Source: Timema cristinae | Taxonomy: Eukaryota; Arthropoda; Insecta; Phasmatodea; Timematidae | Reading direction: 5' to 3' | DNA: 64,000 nucleotides | Assembly (NCBI GenBank): GCA_039000515.1 | Contig: JBCFYV010000935.1 | Span: forward strand, 61,728,346 to 61,792,345 | The notes under the pieces: model-generated | What the model saw: only the letters and a program-made list of their open reading frames with translations | Database searches by the model: none | Told to the model about the DNA's origin: nothing | Shown here: positions 1 to 11,344 of the stretch, one piece after another | Position numbering within the stretch: the stretch's first letter is position 1 | How the letters are laid out: each line of letters starts with the position of its first letter | Position numbers and translations under genes: made by a program

Positions 1-376
1 GGTGGGTGAACATTTTATCAATTAATTTAAATTAGTTGAAAAATGACTCCAGTACAGAGGAATCAGAGCCAAAGGGTCCGGGTTCGATTTCTGTGTTAAG
101 TCTGATAAGGATGTATATATAAAGTTAACATTTTCCCAACCTAAAAAAAAAGCTACAAATGACATACTCCAAAAATTGAACCTAACATTTTAAAAAACAC
201 ATCCTCTTATTCATGTATGGTATACTGGTACTGTACCGCACAGTTTTGCGAACAAAATAGTAAACAAACTAGATGTATGCAACATAATTTCTTCTCTTGT
301 TTGATTAAATAGCCAAACTATTATATATGTTAATTACGGATATAGCCGTATCCAAACATATTCTTTAAATTGATAA

Positions 377-720
377 AATGATACATGGGCACAGGAACAG
401 AACTCGGGACCTCTCGCTTAGTACACCTATGCTCTAACTGCTGAGCTATCTAAGAGTCGTCTTGTGCCCAGGGTCATTCTTCACTCATTGGCAACATAAA
501 GCCCTCCTGAGTCGAAGGCGGTTGCATGATTTGAAAGCTCGCGATCTTAATTGATCACTCATATGTAGCTGACGATATCCGCACGTCCATCACAGACTCT
601 GCCTTAATATATGAGTAAAGAATTACCCTGGACACAAGCCTCCTAGATATCTCAGTGGTTAGAGCATTGGCATACTAAGCCAAATGTTCCTTGGTTCGAT
701 TCCCCTGTCCAGATGTAATT
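377..720. repeat. Head-to-head pair of tRNA-like repeats forming a foldback
   Basis: On the minus strand (about 478 to 377): ACCCTGGGCACAAG, TAGATAGCTCAGCAGTTAGA, then a weak B box. On the plus strand (about 620-720): ACCCTGGACACAAG, TAGATATCTCAGTGGTTAGA and B box TTGGTTCGATTCCCC. Both arms are also preceded by the same GAGT(A/G)AAGAAT block. About 140 bp separates them. Confidence 0.65.
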
Positions 721-888
721 TTTAAATTTAAAAATATCCTCTTGCTTCATTAAATTTGAAGTGAAAACAACTTCACACTATTTTTACCCAGTTGATTGAT
801 TGAATGTCAGTATTTAAAAAAAAAGGGTTTGCTAATTTCTGACTGATTGTCAAGGATAAGTATCTGAGAATACTATGGTATCTAGTTA

Positions 889-1273
889 CGTTGGGGATGT
901 AGGGAACTTGAGAAAAGGATAGTGTGCAGTTTTTATAGCAAAACATATTTTGGATAAAATAAATAAAATATTGCTTTGGTAGAAACAAAGAGTTTAATTT
1001 TCTTCACATGGTGATATAAACAGTTGTTGAATATTTTCATGAGCATATCAACGTTAGATTAGGAACTTTTAAGTGGAGATGAAAAGTTGTAATTAATTTC
1101 CAGGACATTCTTGACAGATATTCAACAACTGTTGATATCACCTTGTGAAGAAAATTAAACTGTTTGTTTGTACTGAAGCATTATTTGATTTATTTTCCCC
1201 AAAAAAAGGGTTTTACAACAAAAACTGCAAAAACACTAACTACCCTTTTCTCTTGTCACCTACATCCCCAACT
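889..1273. mobile_element. Foldback MITE-1, 385 bp, TA-flanked
   Basis: Long inverted repeats run in from both ends: GTTGGGGATGTAGGGAACTT at left, the reverse of AGGTGACAAGA preceded by AGTTGGGGATGT at right; inner parts AGTTTAATTTTCTTCACATG and GTGAAGAAAATTAAACTGTT mirror each other. TA lies outside both ends (887-888, 1274-1275), as for Tc1/mariner-type elements. No coding capacity. Confidence 0.85.
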
Positions 1274-1853
1274 TAAGAAGTTGTATTAATAGTAAAACGA
1301 CATAAAGGTCCATTGTTCAAATACTTATGTTACTGTTATATCACTAAACATAACATTTAACTCTCAAAAATCTTTCTCAAACAGAATATTGTATAGACCA
1401 CGTTTATGTTTTGATCATATTCTCACTTCTATAAGTAACTGAATTTATAAATTATTTCATTAAAATGTTGTTTTAAAATCATATGGACCAAGGTTTTGTA
1501 ACGGTTTTAAATCATAATTACATGGTCTTATTGTACAAAATAAGAGCGGTAATGTGAGTATTATTAGTATTTTCTTAAAAAATATTCTAAAACAAAACAA
1601 AAGTATTGTGTTGTAAATTTGGATGAAATACTTTACATAGTAATTTTGTCCACGTCTGTTATTTTTTAACATATGGAATTGTGTTCTGTATCAGTATTTT
1701 ATATTAAGTTGGATTATAGTTTAAATATTAATATCGAAAGGATAATAAAAATACTTTACACCTATTTCAAAATCACTGTATTAAGAAATAATACTTTTTT
1801 TTGTAGAGCATTATGTCGGGATCACGTTCAACTTGACATTCATTTAACTCTCA

Positions 1854-2086
1854 CGTGAGCCAACGCGCTGGTTTCGTGTTGAGCCAGACTGCCGAGGACA
1901 AGGAGATTGAGGTTCAAATCTTGCTCGAGTGAACTAGGGGGGCGGGGGGGTTCCTAAATAGTTTTCCACTCTCCCTTCACGGAAATGTGGTTTCACTTCC
2001 CCTATATGCAACCCTCCCATTTCCTAGCCCATTAGCATAATTAGTACTTAAGAGTATACCCAAACAGGTAGAAGACGCGGTACTAA
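1854..2086 (+). repeat. SINE family A copy
   Basis: Decayed copy with GAGCCAACGCGCTGGTTTCG at the A-box side, GAGGTTCAAATC B box, TTTTCCACTCTCCC body and the tail CCAAACAGGTAGAAGACGCGG. The G run at 1937-1950 is an expansion inside it. Confidence 0.75.
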
Positions 2087-2837
2087 ATTTAAATATAAAA
2101 ATACTTTAACATAACATGACGTAAAGGTTTTCATGTTTTTAAACGGAAACCATCACATTGCAGTTAACTTAACGTTTCATTAACTTGAGAGTTGTCCAGG
2201 GAAGAACTTTCACATTATGTGATCTTCAAGTGAAGGGTACCACATCACATGTCTTAGTTGGCCATTTATGTTGCGAGCAACATCGACATGGCTATTTAGT
2301 ACTATACTTGTTTGTTTATGGAATGCAGGCGACATATTCGGTATTGTTTGTCCACGCGAAATCTGAAACGTCATAGCCTCTTGTTACAGTTTATTTTGTA
2401 GCTCCAGTAAAGGTTATATTTAATGTACTTTAAGTCTAATCAGCCCTAAATGCTTGGGTTTCATTTTAGTGAACACTTTGTTTTCAAACAGTCCAAATTA
2501 ATTGTCTATATTTTACTCGAGTTTTTATGTTCAGTTACATGATTCCTAATCACACTCTAGTTTCTTTACATTAAGTGAACGTTAATTGACCCTTAAGTGA
2601 ATGTAAAGTCGATCATGATCTCGGCATTGACTGTTTAAGTTAAAAGTTGTAATGTCAGAACCAGCTACAAGTTTGTAAGGTCTAGTTTAATCCTGTACTT
2701 GTGTTTATGTTATCATCTTCATTAACATTTGTCCCAAAAAACAAATTAAATTGATCATTATACGAGCAGCTTTGTTATATATTTGTGGGTAATTCATTGC
2801 CTACTAACGCACATCTGACATATTTTGTTTTTGTCAG

Positions 2838-2911
2838 AGTTCTGCCCAGACGCAACTCTGGACTTCTTCATCATGCTGAAGCGTACAACATACATTGTTG
2901 CCAGGTTGTAA
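2838..2911 (+). CDS. Likely terminal exon of an unidentified gene (partial)
   Basis: A TTTTTGTCAG acceptor is followed by a short open stretch reading FCPDATLDFFIMLKRTTYIV then ARL and TAA. AATAAA follows 13 bases after the stop (2925-2930). Its codons mostly end in G or C (TTC TGC GAC CTG AAG GCC), unlike the AT-rich surroundings, which argues for real coding sequence. The acceptor could also be the AG two bases later. No upstream exon of this gene was recognised in 1-2837, where the rest of the gene should lie or begin further left. I do not recognise the protein. Confidence 0.45.
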
Positions 2912-3040
2912 GTTCCCCACTGAAAATAAATCGTAAGTGAAATCAAGTGGTTTTTTTCATGGCCGGTTTATTCTTTAGCCATACAGTAGGAGTAATATCT
3001 TGGACTGACTTTCTTGTCTTGAATAGGGTACATATACTTT

Positions 3041-3165
3041 GTATACCCTGAAAGGTAGCAAGGAGTCTTACCTTGACGAATTACACTATGGTGCAGCTAA
3101 TAAGATAAGGTCATACTTTAATCGGTCAAGGTAAGATTGATACCTTTCAGGATAGACGGAGTGTA
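3041..3165. repeat. Imperfect hairpin
   Basis: CCTGAAAGGTAGCAAGGAGT then CTTACCTTGACGA pairs with a reversed CCTGAAAGGTATCAA, TCTTACCTTGACCGA, around a loop of about 60 bp. May be a short inverted-repeat element; no target duplication seen. Confidence 0.6.
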
Positions 3166-4139
3166 CATTTAATAATGCTAGAAATAAAATGGAATCTCTC
3201 TTCTCCTTGATTAAAAATCTGATCAAATATTTCTCATTTTTGGCAACAGATATAACAACATTGGGCTAATTTTCGATATTCCTTGACATATTGCTTTTTC
3301 GAAGTCTTTCATGTCTCTGTCCCAAGCTATAGTTAAAGTTCTTGTAGCCTAACGATGAACCAATCAATATGTAAGTTTCTTTGTGTGTTTTTTTCACTGT
3401 GGAAAGTGTAAACTTTCAAACTCCGTTTACACGAAGGCGCTGTTAACATGGCCCCGGCATGATAGGGAAATAATCCCCAGATCTTACAGCTCCTCTTAGA
3501 GTGTCGCTAAAAAGCAATCCCTTAGAGGTTTTGTCAATGTGTAACCTAAATTCAACCCAACTAACCCTGCTTATTGATGAGATTGCTTTGCAGATGCAAT
3601 AGAAAACAACTGTTGGATGAAATGTCGCAATAATTTTGATCTTGCCACTAAAATTATTTTATTTCCAAGTAAGCTTGGGTATACTTTGAATAGTAAGAAT
3701 AAAATTTATCATATTTGGTTTTTTTAGACATGTAGGTTATGTTTGTAAGAATAATATTTTCAAAAGTTTTGTAGTTTGAAAAAAAAGAAAAAATCAGTGC
3801 CGGTCAGTGTGGTTTCGATAAATATCAACCAATAGAGTGAAAAATTAGATAACAGTCATTCTTGATGCAGGCAAACTTGCATTATTTTACATTTTGCAAT
3901 TATTATTATTATTATTATTGTATTTTGTTTATATAACTTAATTTGCAATTTTTGTATGGACTAATATTATTTGTTAAGTCTATTGTGGTTTGTTGACTGA
4001 TTAAAAAATTTTTTTTTTGCACTCTTATTACATGTCGACTATTCCTTTTAAAAGAGAGCATAAATAAACTAAGCCTTAATAAAGTTTAGAAATTGATGTA
4101 ACTTTGTACACATGTTTTTGGCTATAACACGTTTTTAAC

Positions 4140-4610
4140 CCCCACACAAACACATCCTGGCCTCAGGGGCAGGGGAAGTTGGCTCCTCGTGTAACAGCCA
4201 GCATTACAGAAGAAGTCCAGGACTTAGCCTCAGGGATTGCCGAAGGATTGTCCTAAGTTGCCCAGCAGAGACCTCGAGGAGATGTCAGGATCTGCTATCC
4301 CTGGGTACACACAACGCTTAGCGTGCTGCGGACAAGGGATTTCTCACTTTCCCACCCTTTTGCCCCACACAGATTACCAACGGTACAAGGATTTAGTCGT
4401 CGATAGGGATGGCCAGCCCAACCGGGGTCCACCACAAGGAAGTGCCCTTTATAAATTTTATCGCGTTAGCCTGTAAGAGCATAACTCAAATAGGCATACT
4501 GACACTTTCCCATCGGAAGAGCATCGAGACTAATCGCTACGAGTGTTAGGCACTTCCCAACACCACAAGCTTCCAACACAAGCTCTGCGTTAACCCCACT
4601 TATACATACA
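4140..4610. other. GC-rich island of unknown origin
   Basis: Roughly half G+C in an otherwise AT-rich area. The + frame 4237-4476 has no family feature. Phrases such as GGGTACACACAACGCTTAGC and CCCATCGGAAGAGCATCGAG read like a retroelement 3' part, but nothing proves it. It could also be an exon or pseudogene. Confidence 0.35.
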
Positions 4611-5138
4611 ACATCAGAAGTAATCAATAAACATAGGTACGGGTGTACAATAAATGGAAGAGTTTCTGTACTATAGCATTTGTTTTGATTAGATCCATTT
4701 AAGTCTTACTTTTATATGTCCATAAAATACACATGAGTCATAAAATCACAAAACTGTGCAGAACAATTATAAATCAACTTAAAGGTATTAATGACCGACC
4801 TTTGTATAGCCAATGATTCATAAACACTAATTGTATAACAGTATTTAATTTAGACTTTGATCTAATCTTCACAAGCTACACTAATACATTATAATATAAC
4901 ATAGTGTATATTTTACCCAATGTGGATAGCAGTTCTGTTCAGTGTGGCCTTCATTAGTCCATTATGTATTGTGACATTTTAAATAGCATTTATTTAATGA
5001 GATTATTTGTTGAAGGAACATAATTTATTTTGTTGTATTCTGCATTAATGGCATTACTGAAGAAATGTATTTATCTAAAACTAACAGTGATTAAATAAAT
5101 GTTAAGTGCATTCTCATTAATAGGTACCATACTATTGT

Positions 5139-5186
5139 ATCACCCAAATGGGTAGTAAGAAACGATGCTAATTTTTTTTTTTTTTT
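5139..5186 (+). repeat. Isolated SINE tail
   Basis: ATCACCCAAATGGGTAGTAA, GAAACGATGCTAA then poly-T: only the shared 3' tail. Similar tails lie at 9248-9285 (minus) and 33065-33112 (plus). Confidence 0.6.
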
Positions 5187-5398
5187 AATGTTTGATTAGT
5201 ACCTTACAGCTAAATATATACTTATAGCCTAAACAAATACAGTCTGTCTTATATTTTGTCGTGTTTTCTTATAAAGCCTTTTTATAGTGGGAAACTTCTA
5301 GCCAGATGTTAAATCTAAGTAAAATCAGTATCTTTTACTCCTTTTTGGAGATTTCTGGTAAGCCTATTATTGCTTCATGATTTTGATTTGGGATTATC

Positions 5399-5720
5399 CT
5401 ATATATTATTTCTGTTGTCAACATCCATTTTTCTCAATTAATACAAAGCCCACAGTGATTATTAATAAGGTATCAATGGATAGGATTTTTTACCGACTTC
5501 TTAATATACTCAGTTTACATTAAAACACATTGCTTAAAATTTAAGTCAAAAGAAAAATCTAACAATATTTTTGCATCAATAACCGAAAAGAAACTCTCTC
5601 TGCTATTTTGTGTATACACTTCGCTGAGTATTAAATTCAACAATCCAATAAAAGACTAAATTTTTTTGAGGAGAGGGGAGGGGGGGGGTTGCAAAAGTTT
5701 TGCAATGGTTTATTGGTATA
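5399..5720 (+). repeat. Dispersed repeat E, copy 1
   Basis: Over about 320 bp it matches 62139-62465 in the same orientation, e.g. TTGTCAACATCC, GGATAGGATTTTTTACCGAC, TTTTGTGTATACACTTCGCT, GAGTATT. No ends, tRNA head or inverted repeat identify its class. Confidence 0.8.
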
Positions 5721-5894
5721 TTATAAATTTTACAATTAACATAAATAATAATATGAGATAGATTAAGATAAAATTTTAATTTATCCCATCAAAGTAAGAT
5801 AGTATTTCAATCTAAAGCAAAATACCCCCCCTCCCCTTTTCCACCTAAAAAAAGATTCTAGAAAATACAAACTTTTTTTTGCAGTCAACATTGA

Positions 5895-5959
<65 letters not shown>
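5895..5959. repeat. (ATT)n microsatellite
   Basis: About 21 uninterrupted ATT units, not attached to any visible SINE tail. Confidence 0.95.
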
Positions 5960-5963
<4 letters not shown>

Positions 5964-8394
5964 TCTAAATCATTAGTTTTATTTATAGATAATTAGAATA
6001 TATATATAAAACTCTACAGTTGCAGATAACATATGATGTATGAATACATGAAAGTAGATATACTATATTTTGTAACTTCCAGATACTTTCCTTCCTACTA
6101 GAATACTACTAATTATCTCTTTATATGATTTCAACACACCCTTTAATATAAATAGATATGTCAAACATGTGAGGGGGTCAAAGCAAAAACCTTCATTTTA
6201 TGAATAAAATGCGCTAGCAGTGATTTCTGGTAGCTTACCTCTTGAAATACAAGTTGTTTTAGAGTCAGTCAAGACCTTAGGGACAGCTAATATTGATAAA
6301 TATTTTATTTTCTCTATATAATTAGCGTTGAGGATTTTATTGATATTAAAGTAGTGAATACATCCCATCTAAATCTATAAGGGTTATGATGTTTAGGCCC
6401 TGACAAGGGTTACCATATTCTCTTTATTGAACTCAGAACTGAAAAGCTGCAAAATCCAGGACATTTTTGAGAGAGAGGAAAAAAACGGACAGTGTATTTT
6501 TTTTAAACACAAGAACTTTTGGGTTATGTAGGTCTACATATTTATTATGTTCATAAAATCAGTCAAATTTCTTAACAATTACTCGTAATAAATTATAATA
6601 CACATTTCAATTATTTCAAAGATAAAATTCACTACACAGGTGTTATTCTTTATTTTTTTGAATTAAAGTGCGTAAAATATTAACACTGCACGCCCGAAAA
6701 AATAGGACATTTCTGAGGAAACCCTTACGAATGGCAACCCTAGCCTTGAATCCCCCCTTCACCTCAAATTGTCAAATAATACTTAAGAGTAATTATTGGC
6801 TATCTATTATTAAAATTGCACATACTTTTAAGCTAAACAAAACCCATGTATTGTGTCTTAAAAATCTCTTGCAATATATTATTATCATGTATCAAGTTAC
6901 TTTGTATAATGTGTATAATTAAAATTGAACCTTCCTTTTTTAGAAAAAAAAAGTTTGTCAACAGTTTTTGATCATCAACATTATGTTGCTTTTTTTTAAT
7001 ATCAATTATTGGCCATGATTAATTTAACTTGAAAAGTAACCTTTTATTTATTATACTATAAAAGCCACAATTTTAGATGTATACCAATGATGGATTAAGA
7101 ATATAAAATGTTTTGTGTGAATAATTTTTTTTTAAATAGTATTGATTGAAAAGCTTTTTTTTTATTATATATAAAATTTATTATCTAATTTTTTCATTCG
7201 TTGACAGCAAATACAATAGCCCTATTGTTTACATGCTTTTAAAAGTAATACTTGACTAAGCCATTAAAAATAAGTTTTATATCACTCAACAACCACATTC
7301 GTATTATGGATAAATCTGATATCTAAAAATAAACCAATCAAATGTTATTTTTCACTGTCCCAATTGTACCATCTCTAAGTTAATCGTAACTAATGGAACC
7401 GAAGCTTATTCGGATTAGCGAAAATTTGGATTAAGTGGGATAATGCAAGGATACAGTGTTATCATGAATTTTAAATTACAGTTTAATTTCCTCGAAATAC
7501 TAAAGTCTATAAAGGCTACATTCTTTTACCAATTGCTTAAAATATTATTTTATGTCAAGGTATTCATAATTGTATACGAGATAGTTTTTTTGAGATTTCT
7601 ACATATTTTCTCAAATACCATAGGATTCGAACATCACATTTCTAGTTATAAATATTTACAAACAGTGTAGGCAATATAAAACACTAGCTCCTTGTCAATA
7701 AAACTATTGTAAAAGCTAATTTCAAAAAAATCTACTTAATTTAATGATATTTAAAGCTTGGCTCAGTAAAATAAGCTCATGTTAAAATTTTAAGAGATAA
7801 AAATGTTAGTTTGTTAATTAAAAAATCTAGTGTAGTTAGATATTTTTTTAATATAAGGGTTTTATAATCATAAAATGTGTTTGTTTTAACTTTATTTTAC
7901 TCATTTTGTGTTTTGCTTTTTTATAGATTTTTTTTCAAAATGTAATTTATCCAGTAATTTTACCTGAAATATTATATTAATTTAAACAGCATAATAATAA
8001 CTAGTACCGGAAATATAAAACAAAATTTTACCCATTCATATGAAAGAAAGTCAACTGATACTGTACAATGCCATTTAAGAGTTAAGAGAATGCACTTTGC
8101 CAGGGGAAATTACCTCTTTTGGGTTAACAAATTCTTTTTTTTTTAAAAGTTCCTCTTTGTGAGGCAATGCAAAGAATGCCACTACCATCCATTATTATTA
8201 TATTATTATTATTATTATTATTTATTTAAAATTGCTTGAAACATCTATTTACAATTTTAATTTGTGTTAAAATAACATTTGTTGTTTAGGTGCTACACTA
8301 GTATTGTTGTCACCAATGAGCACAAATAAACGCTAGATATAGTGGTAACACTGCCATCTTTACTCATGGCTGTCAGAAAGTTCAGTATCTGTTG

Positions 8395-8500
8395 CCACCC
8401 GCTTTGATGGCCGTATGGTCTATGGTGTCACTCTTGTGTTAGTCTAGACTGTTGTTAACAGGGAGATATAGGTTTGAATCCTGGTCGAATCTACTGAGTA
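8395..8500 (+). repeat. SINE family A, head only
   Basis: CCCGCTTTGATGGCCGTATG, GTCTAGACTG and a B box GGTTTGAATCCTGGTCG are present; the body and 3' tail are missing or unrecognisable. Confidence 0.6.
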
Positions 8501-9576
8501 TATGTTGCCATCACATATGGTTATGCAAATGTTGCAAGCTAAAAAGAAAAAAAAAATTGCCTTCCAGATTCTAGACCAAACAAAAACTCTTTTACTGTGT
8601 TAACTCAAACAAGTGAAAGTTAAATTTCCTTATGTTTAACTTATGTTAATCTTGAATTTCTAAAGTACACTCTATTTTTAGAGTGAACAATTTTAAACAA
8701 TTTGCTTTTGTTAGATTAAGTCAAAATATGATTGTGTTTCAAAGTTTTGTATAGCATAATTTTTTATTTATTGTATGAAGTGCTTGTTTAAAAACTAAAT
8801 ACAAATGTGAAGTAACACAAATTACATTATTTTTTAGTAATAATATTGTATTTTAATTTTTAAACTCTTAACACATTAGTCCTAGCTATGAACACATTTT
8901 CGTCTAAACCCCCTTAATAATGATATCTGAAAATATATGTATCGGTGTGATTATTGCATATGAGCTTCAATTTGCAATTTGGCTTAGTTATTTAGTATTT
9001 TATACAGTGACCCTTAGAATGTAAATATTGGTTAGAATATTATAATAATAAATGTTTAAATATGTTGTAGCTCCAAAGTGTGATGAAAAAACATTAAAAT
9101 ATCTGTAAAAAGCAATATTAATTTTATTTATACCTTTTAAATGGAATGCATTATTTAAAACTACCTTTATTAATTTTATAGTTAATTATGAATATTCTGA
9201 CATGTGTGTTATCTATAAATAATTGTTATTAGATGATTTAGTTTTTTAAGCACCATGTCTTTATACCCATTTGGGTAATATGTGTGGGGGTTTTAGGTGC
9301 CATGGTACCCCCCACTAGCCACAAAAAAAGCAGGAAAAGTTGTAGTCACAAAAGAACATGCTCCCCATTCATTGAATAAAGGATGGCTGTGGATTTGGAC
9401 TCGGATGACATTGACGAGCTAAAAAAATATTGTAACCTTCAATTGACAGATGGCAATGTTTATTTATAAAGTTGGTTTTTAAAAGAATAATATTATAAAA
9501 CCAACCATTGATTCATTATTGTTTTTGTTTTATTGTAATTGTTAAAAAAAATCTAAACAGATTCTCAGTTTAGGAG

Positions 9577-10209
9577 GATGGGGTTCATGTTACGGCTAGT
9601 ACCACCTTCAGCCACAAGGCTGTGGTTTTGACTCAGTTATTTTCCCGTGGGATTCAGGACCATCTCTCTTGGAGACCACTTATCAATCTAATTTTGGAGG
9701 CATTATTGCCTAGTAGGGCGAGGGAAAGGTTGTGTAGAGAAGTTATTCACAGATTTCAGTACCCCCACGAGCCAATGAGAGACTTCGTTTTATCTATTAC
9801 GGAGGCGGCTCAAGTACTCAATATTGGCCTCGTGGAGCTCGAGATTGTGAATATTATTCTCGAGAACATATCTCCCTGTACACAGCGACAGTTTGTATTT
9901 ACGAGCAAGCCCTGTACTGTGCAGGAACTCTTCTCTCTGGCCTCTACCATAGAGAACGCCATGCTCTCAGAAAAGGAGTATTTTGGTTGCGGCTACGATC
10001 CGTGGCCGCGCGGGTTTGACTCCCGAGTCTATAAATACGGCCTTGTCTTTAGCGACTGTCTCGTCGAATGTTCACAATGCTAATGCTTCGGGGAATAGCT
10101 CCGGACTTATGGCACTAGGGACCGTGCGCCCCTAGACCTCTCGCGCGTTATATGTTTCCATTGCCAGAGGTTAGGACATGTACAGAGAATGTGTAGAGCG
10201 AGAAACTGG
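9577..10209 (+). pseudogene. gag remnant with CCHC zinc knuckle
   Basis: The capsid-like part is open to 10083 (PLINLILEALLPSRARERL, then FQYPHEPMRDFV, then TVQELFSLASTIENAML), the usual helical layout of a retroelement gag C-terminal capsid domain. After one frameshift near 10060 the frame continues into a knuckle at 10153-10194 with spacing C-X2-C-X4-H-X4-C (CFHCQRLGHVQRMC). A TAG follows at once. The start is truncated: no convincing initiator or leader is present upstream. Confidence 0.8.
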
Positions 10210-10269
10210 TAGGGCGTGCTTGTGGTCGTGGCTCGGTCGCGCCCACTCGTTTTAAGCCAAGTGTTCCCA

Positions 10270-10336
10270 CCCCTGTTGTTGAGGTCCAGGTGGGTAGGGA
10301 GAATTGTCTTGGTTTGTTGGATACTGGAGTTGCCAT
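10270..10336 (+). pseudogene. Retroelement aspartic protease fragment
   Basis: The frame reads VEVQVGRENCLGLLDTGVA; the LLDTG motif (DTG at 10320-10328) is the catalytic signature of retroelement proteases. Only the first lobe is left. The sequence passes after about 10336 straight into integrase without the flap region, reverse transcriptase or RNase H. Confidence 0.75.
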
Positions 10337-11344
10337 GTTGCGTAAATACTTACATGACTCCCTCCTCGGCGGCCATTGCGGTGTGCTTAAAACGGAACGT
10401 AAGATTTCCAAAGAGTTTTTTTTTTACCTTTAATGCCTAGGAATGTTAGGAAGTGGGTACGTAAGTGCGAACCGTGCCAGTTAGCGAAACCATTCTCAAC
10501 TCTAAGATAGGATTCCACTCTGCGGATATTGCTAGGCGACCGTGGAAAAAGGTTTTCGTTGACTGTCGATCTGCTGACTCGCTCCTCCCAGGGTAATACT
10601 TCTATTCTTGTTGCTATGGACTGCTTTTTCTAAATTTGTCATTCTCATTGCCTTAGGAAAATGAAGGCGAGGACTATGGTTAATGCCCTGTGTAGACGGA
10701 TTTGGGCGATCTTGGGAACCCCGAAGGTCATTGTGAGTGACAATGGACCATGTTTCCGATCTAGAGCATTCGGGGATATGTGCTTCTACTGGGGAATCAA
10801 GCATGTTACCACCAGCCCCTATAACCCGTCTCCTAACCATGTAGAACGGTTCAATCGTAAGCTCAATATTGCCTTAACTATCTTCCACCACTAATATCAC
10901 TCTCACTGGGATCAGGACATTGTTGCCATTTTAAGCGTGGCTTTCAATGCCGCGTTCCACAAGTCAGTCAAGGCCACCCCTTCTTCGATATTCCTCAACA
11001 GGGACTTAAACCACCCCTTGTTAGCCAACTGGGATATTGACCCCCTTCTGGACGACGCTGGCTACTGCTCATACGAGGAAAAATGCGAGCTGACTTTAAG
11101 AACCTCCAAAAGTCTCAAAAAAAGGTAGCACCCACCTATAACCGGGAACGTATCCCGGTCATGTTTAAAGAAGGGGACAGGGTCGTATGTAAGTGTTTTG
11201 CCCTAAGCTCGACTGGCTTACAAGTGGAGTGGTTCATGGTCAATAGACAGATTCCTCACTTCTGTTTACGTAGTGCTAAAAGAGGTAGCTGACCCATATT
11301 TGATGCGTAGAGCGCATGTGAGCCACCTTAAGGCTGTAGTGTAA
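10337..11344 (+). pseudogene. Gypsy-type integrase, frameshifted
   Basis: N-terminal HHCC zinc domain: RKYLHDSLLGGH, then CEPC (about 10340-10485). Core: first Asp in KVFVD (10561-10563), second Asp in VSDNGPCFRS (10739-10741), Glu in NHVERFNR (10844-10846), 35 codons apart, i.e. D,D35E. The C-terminal part runs through ERIPVMFKEGDRVV and ends VSHLKAVV with a stop at 11342-11344. At least four frameshifts or stops interrupt it, for example after FFFYL near 10430 and after IFHH at 10892. Not functional as written. Confidence 0.85.

Larger units (their letters stand above)
5721..9247. other. AT-rich intergenic DNA
   Basis: Apart from the ATT array and a SINE head at 8395, I see only AT-rich filler, T runs and a weak inverted pair (AGGGTTACCATA at 6407; GAATGGCAACCCTA at 6738) that might be an eroded MITE. 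Confidence 0.5.

Noticed and set aside
6407..6750. hAT-type MITE with AGGGTTGCCA ends
   Set aside because: Only about 10-12 bp match between the ends, and no 8-bp duplication is present.
10148..10411. Minus-strand frame of 87 residues
   Set aside because: It lies opposite the zinc knuckle and protease of the gypsy element, which carry the recognisable motifs on the + strand.
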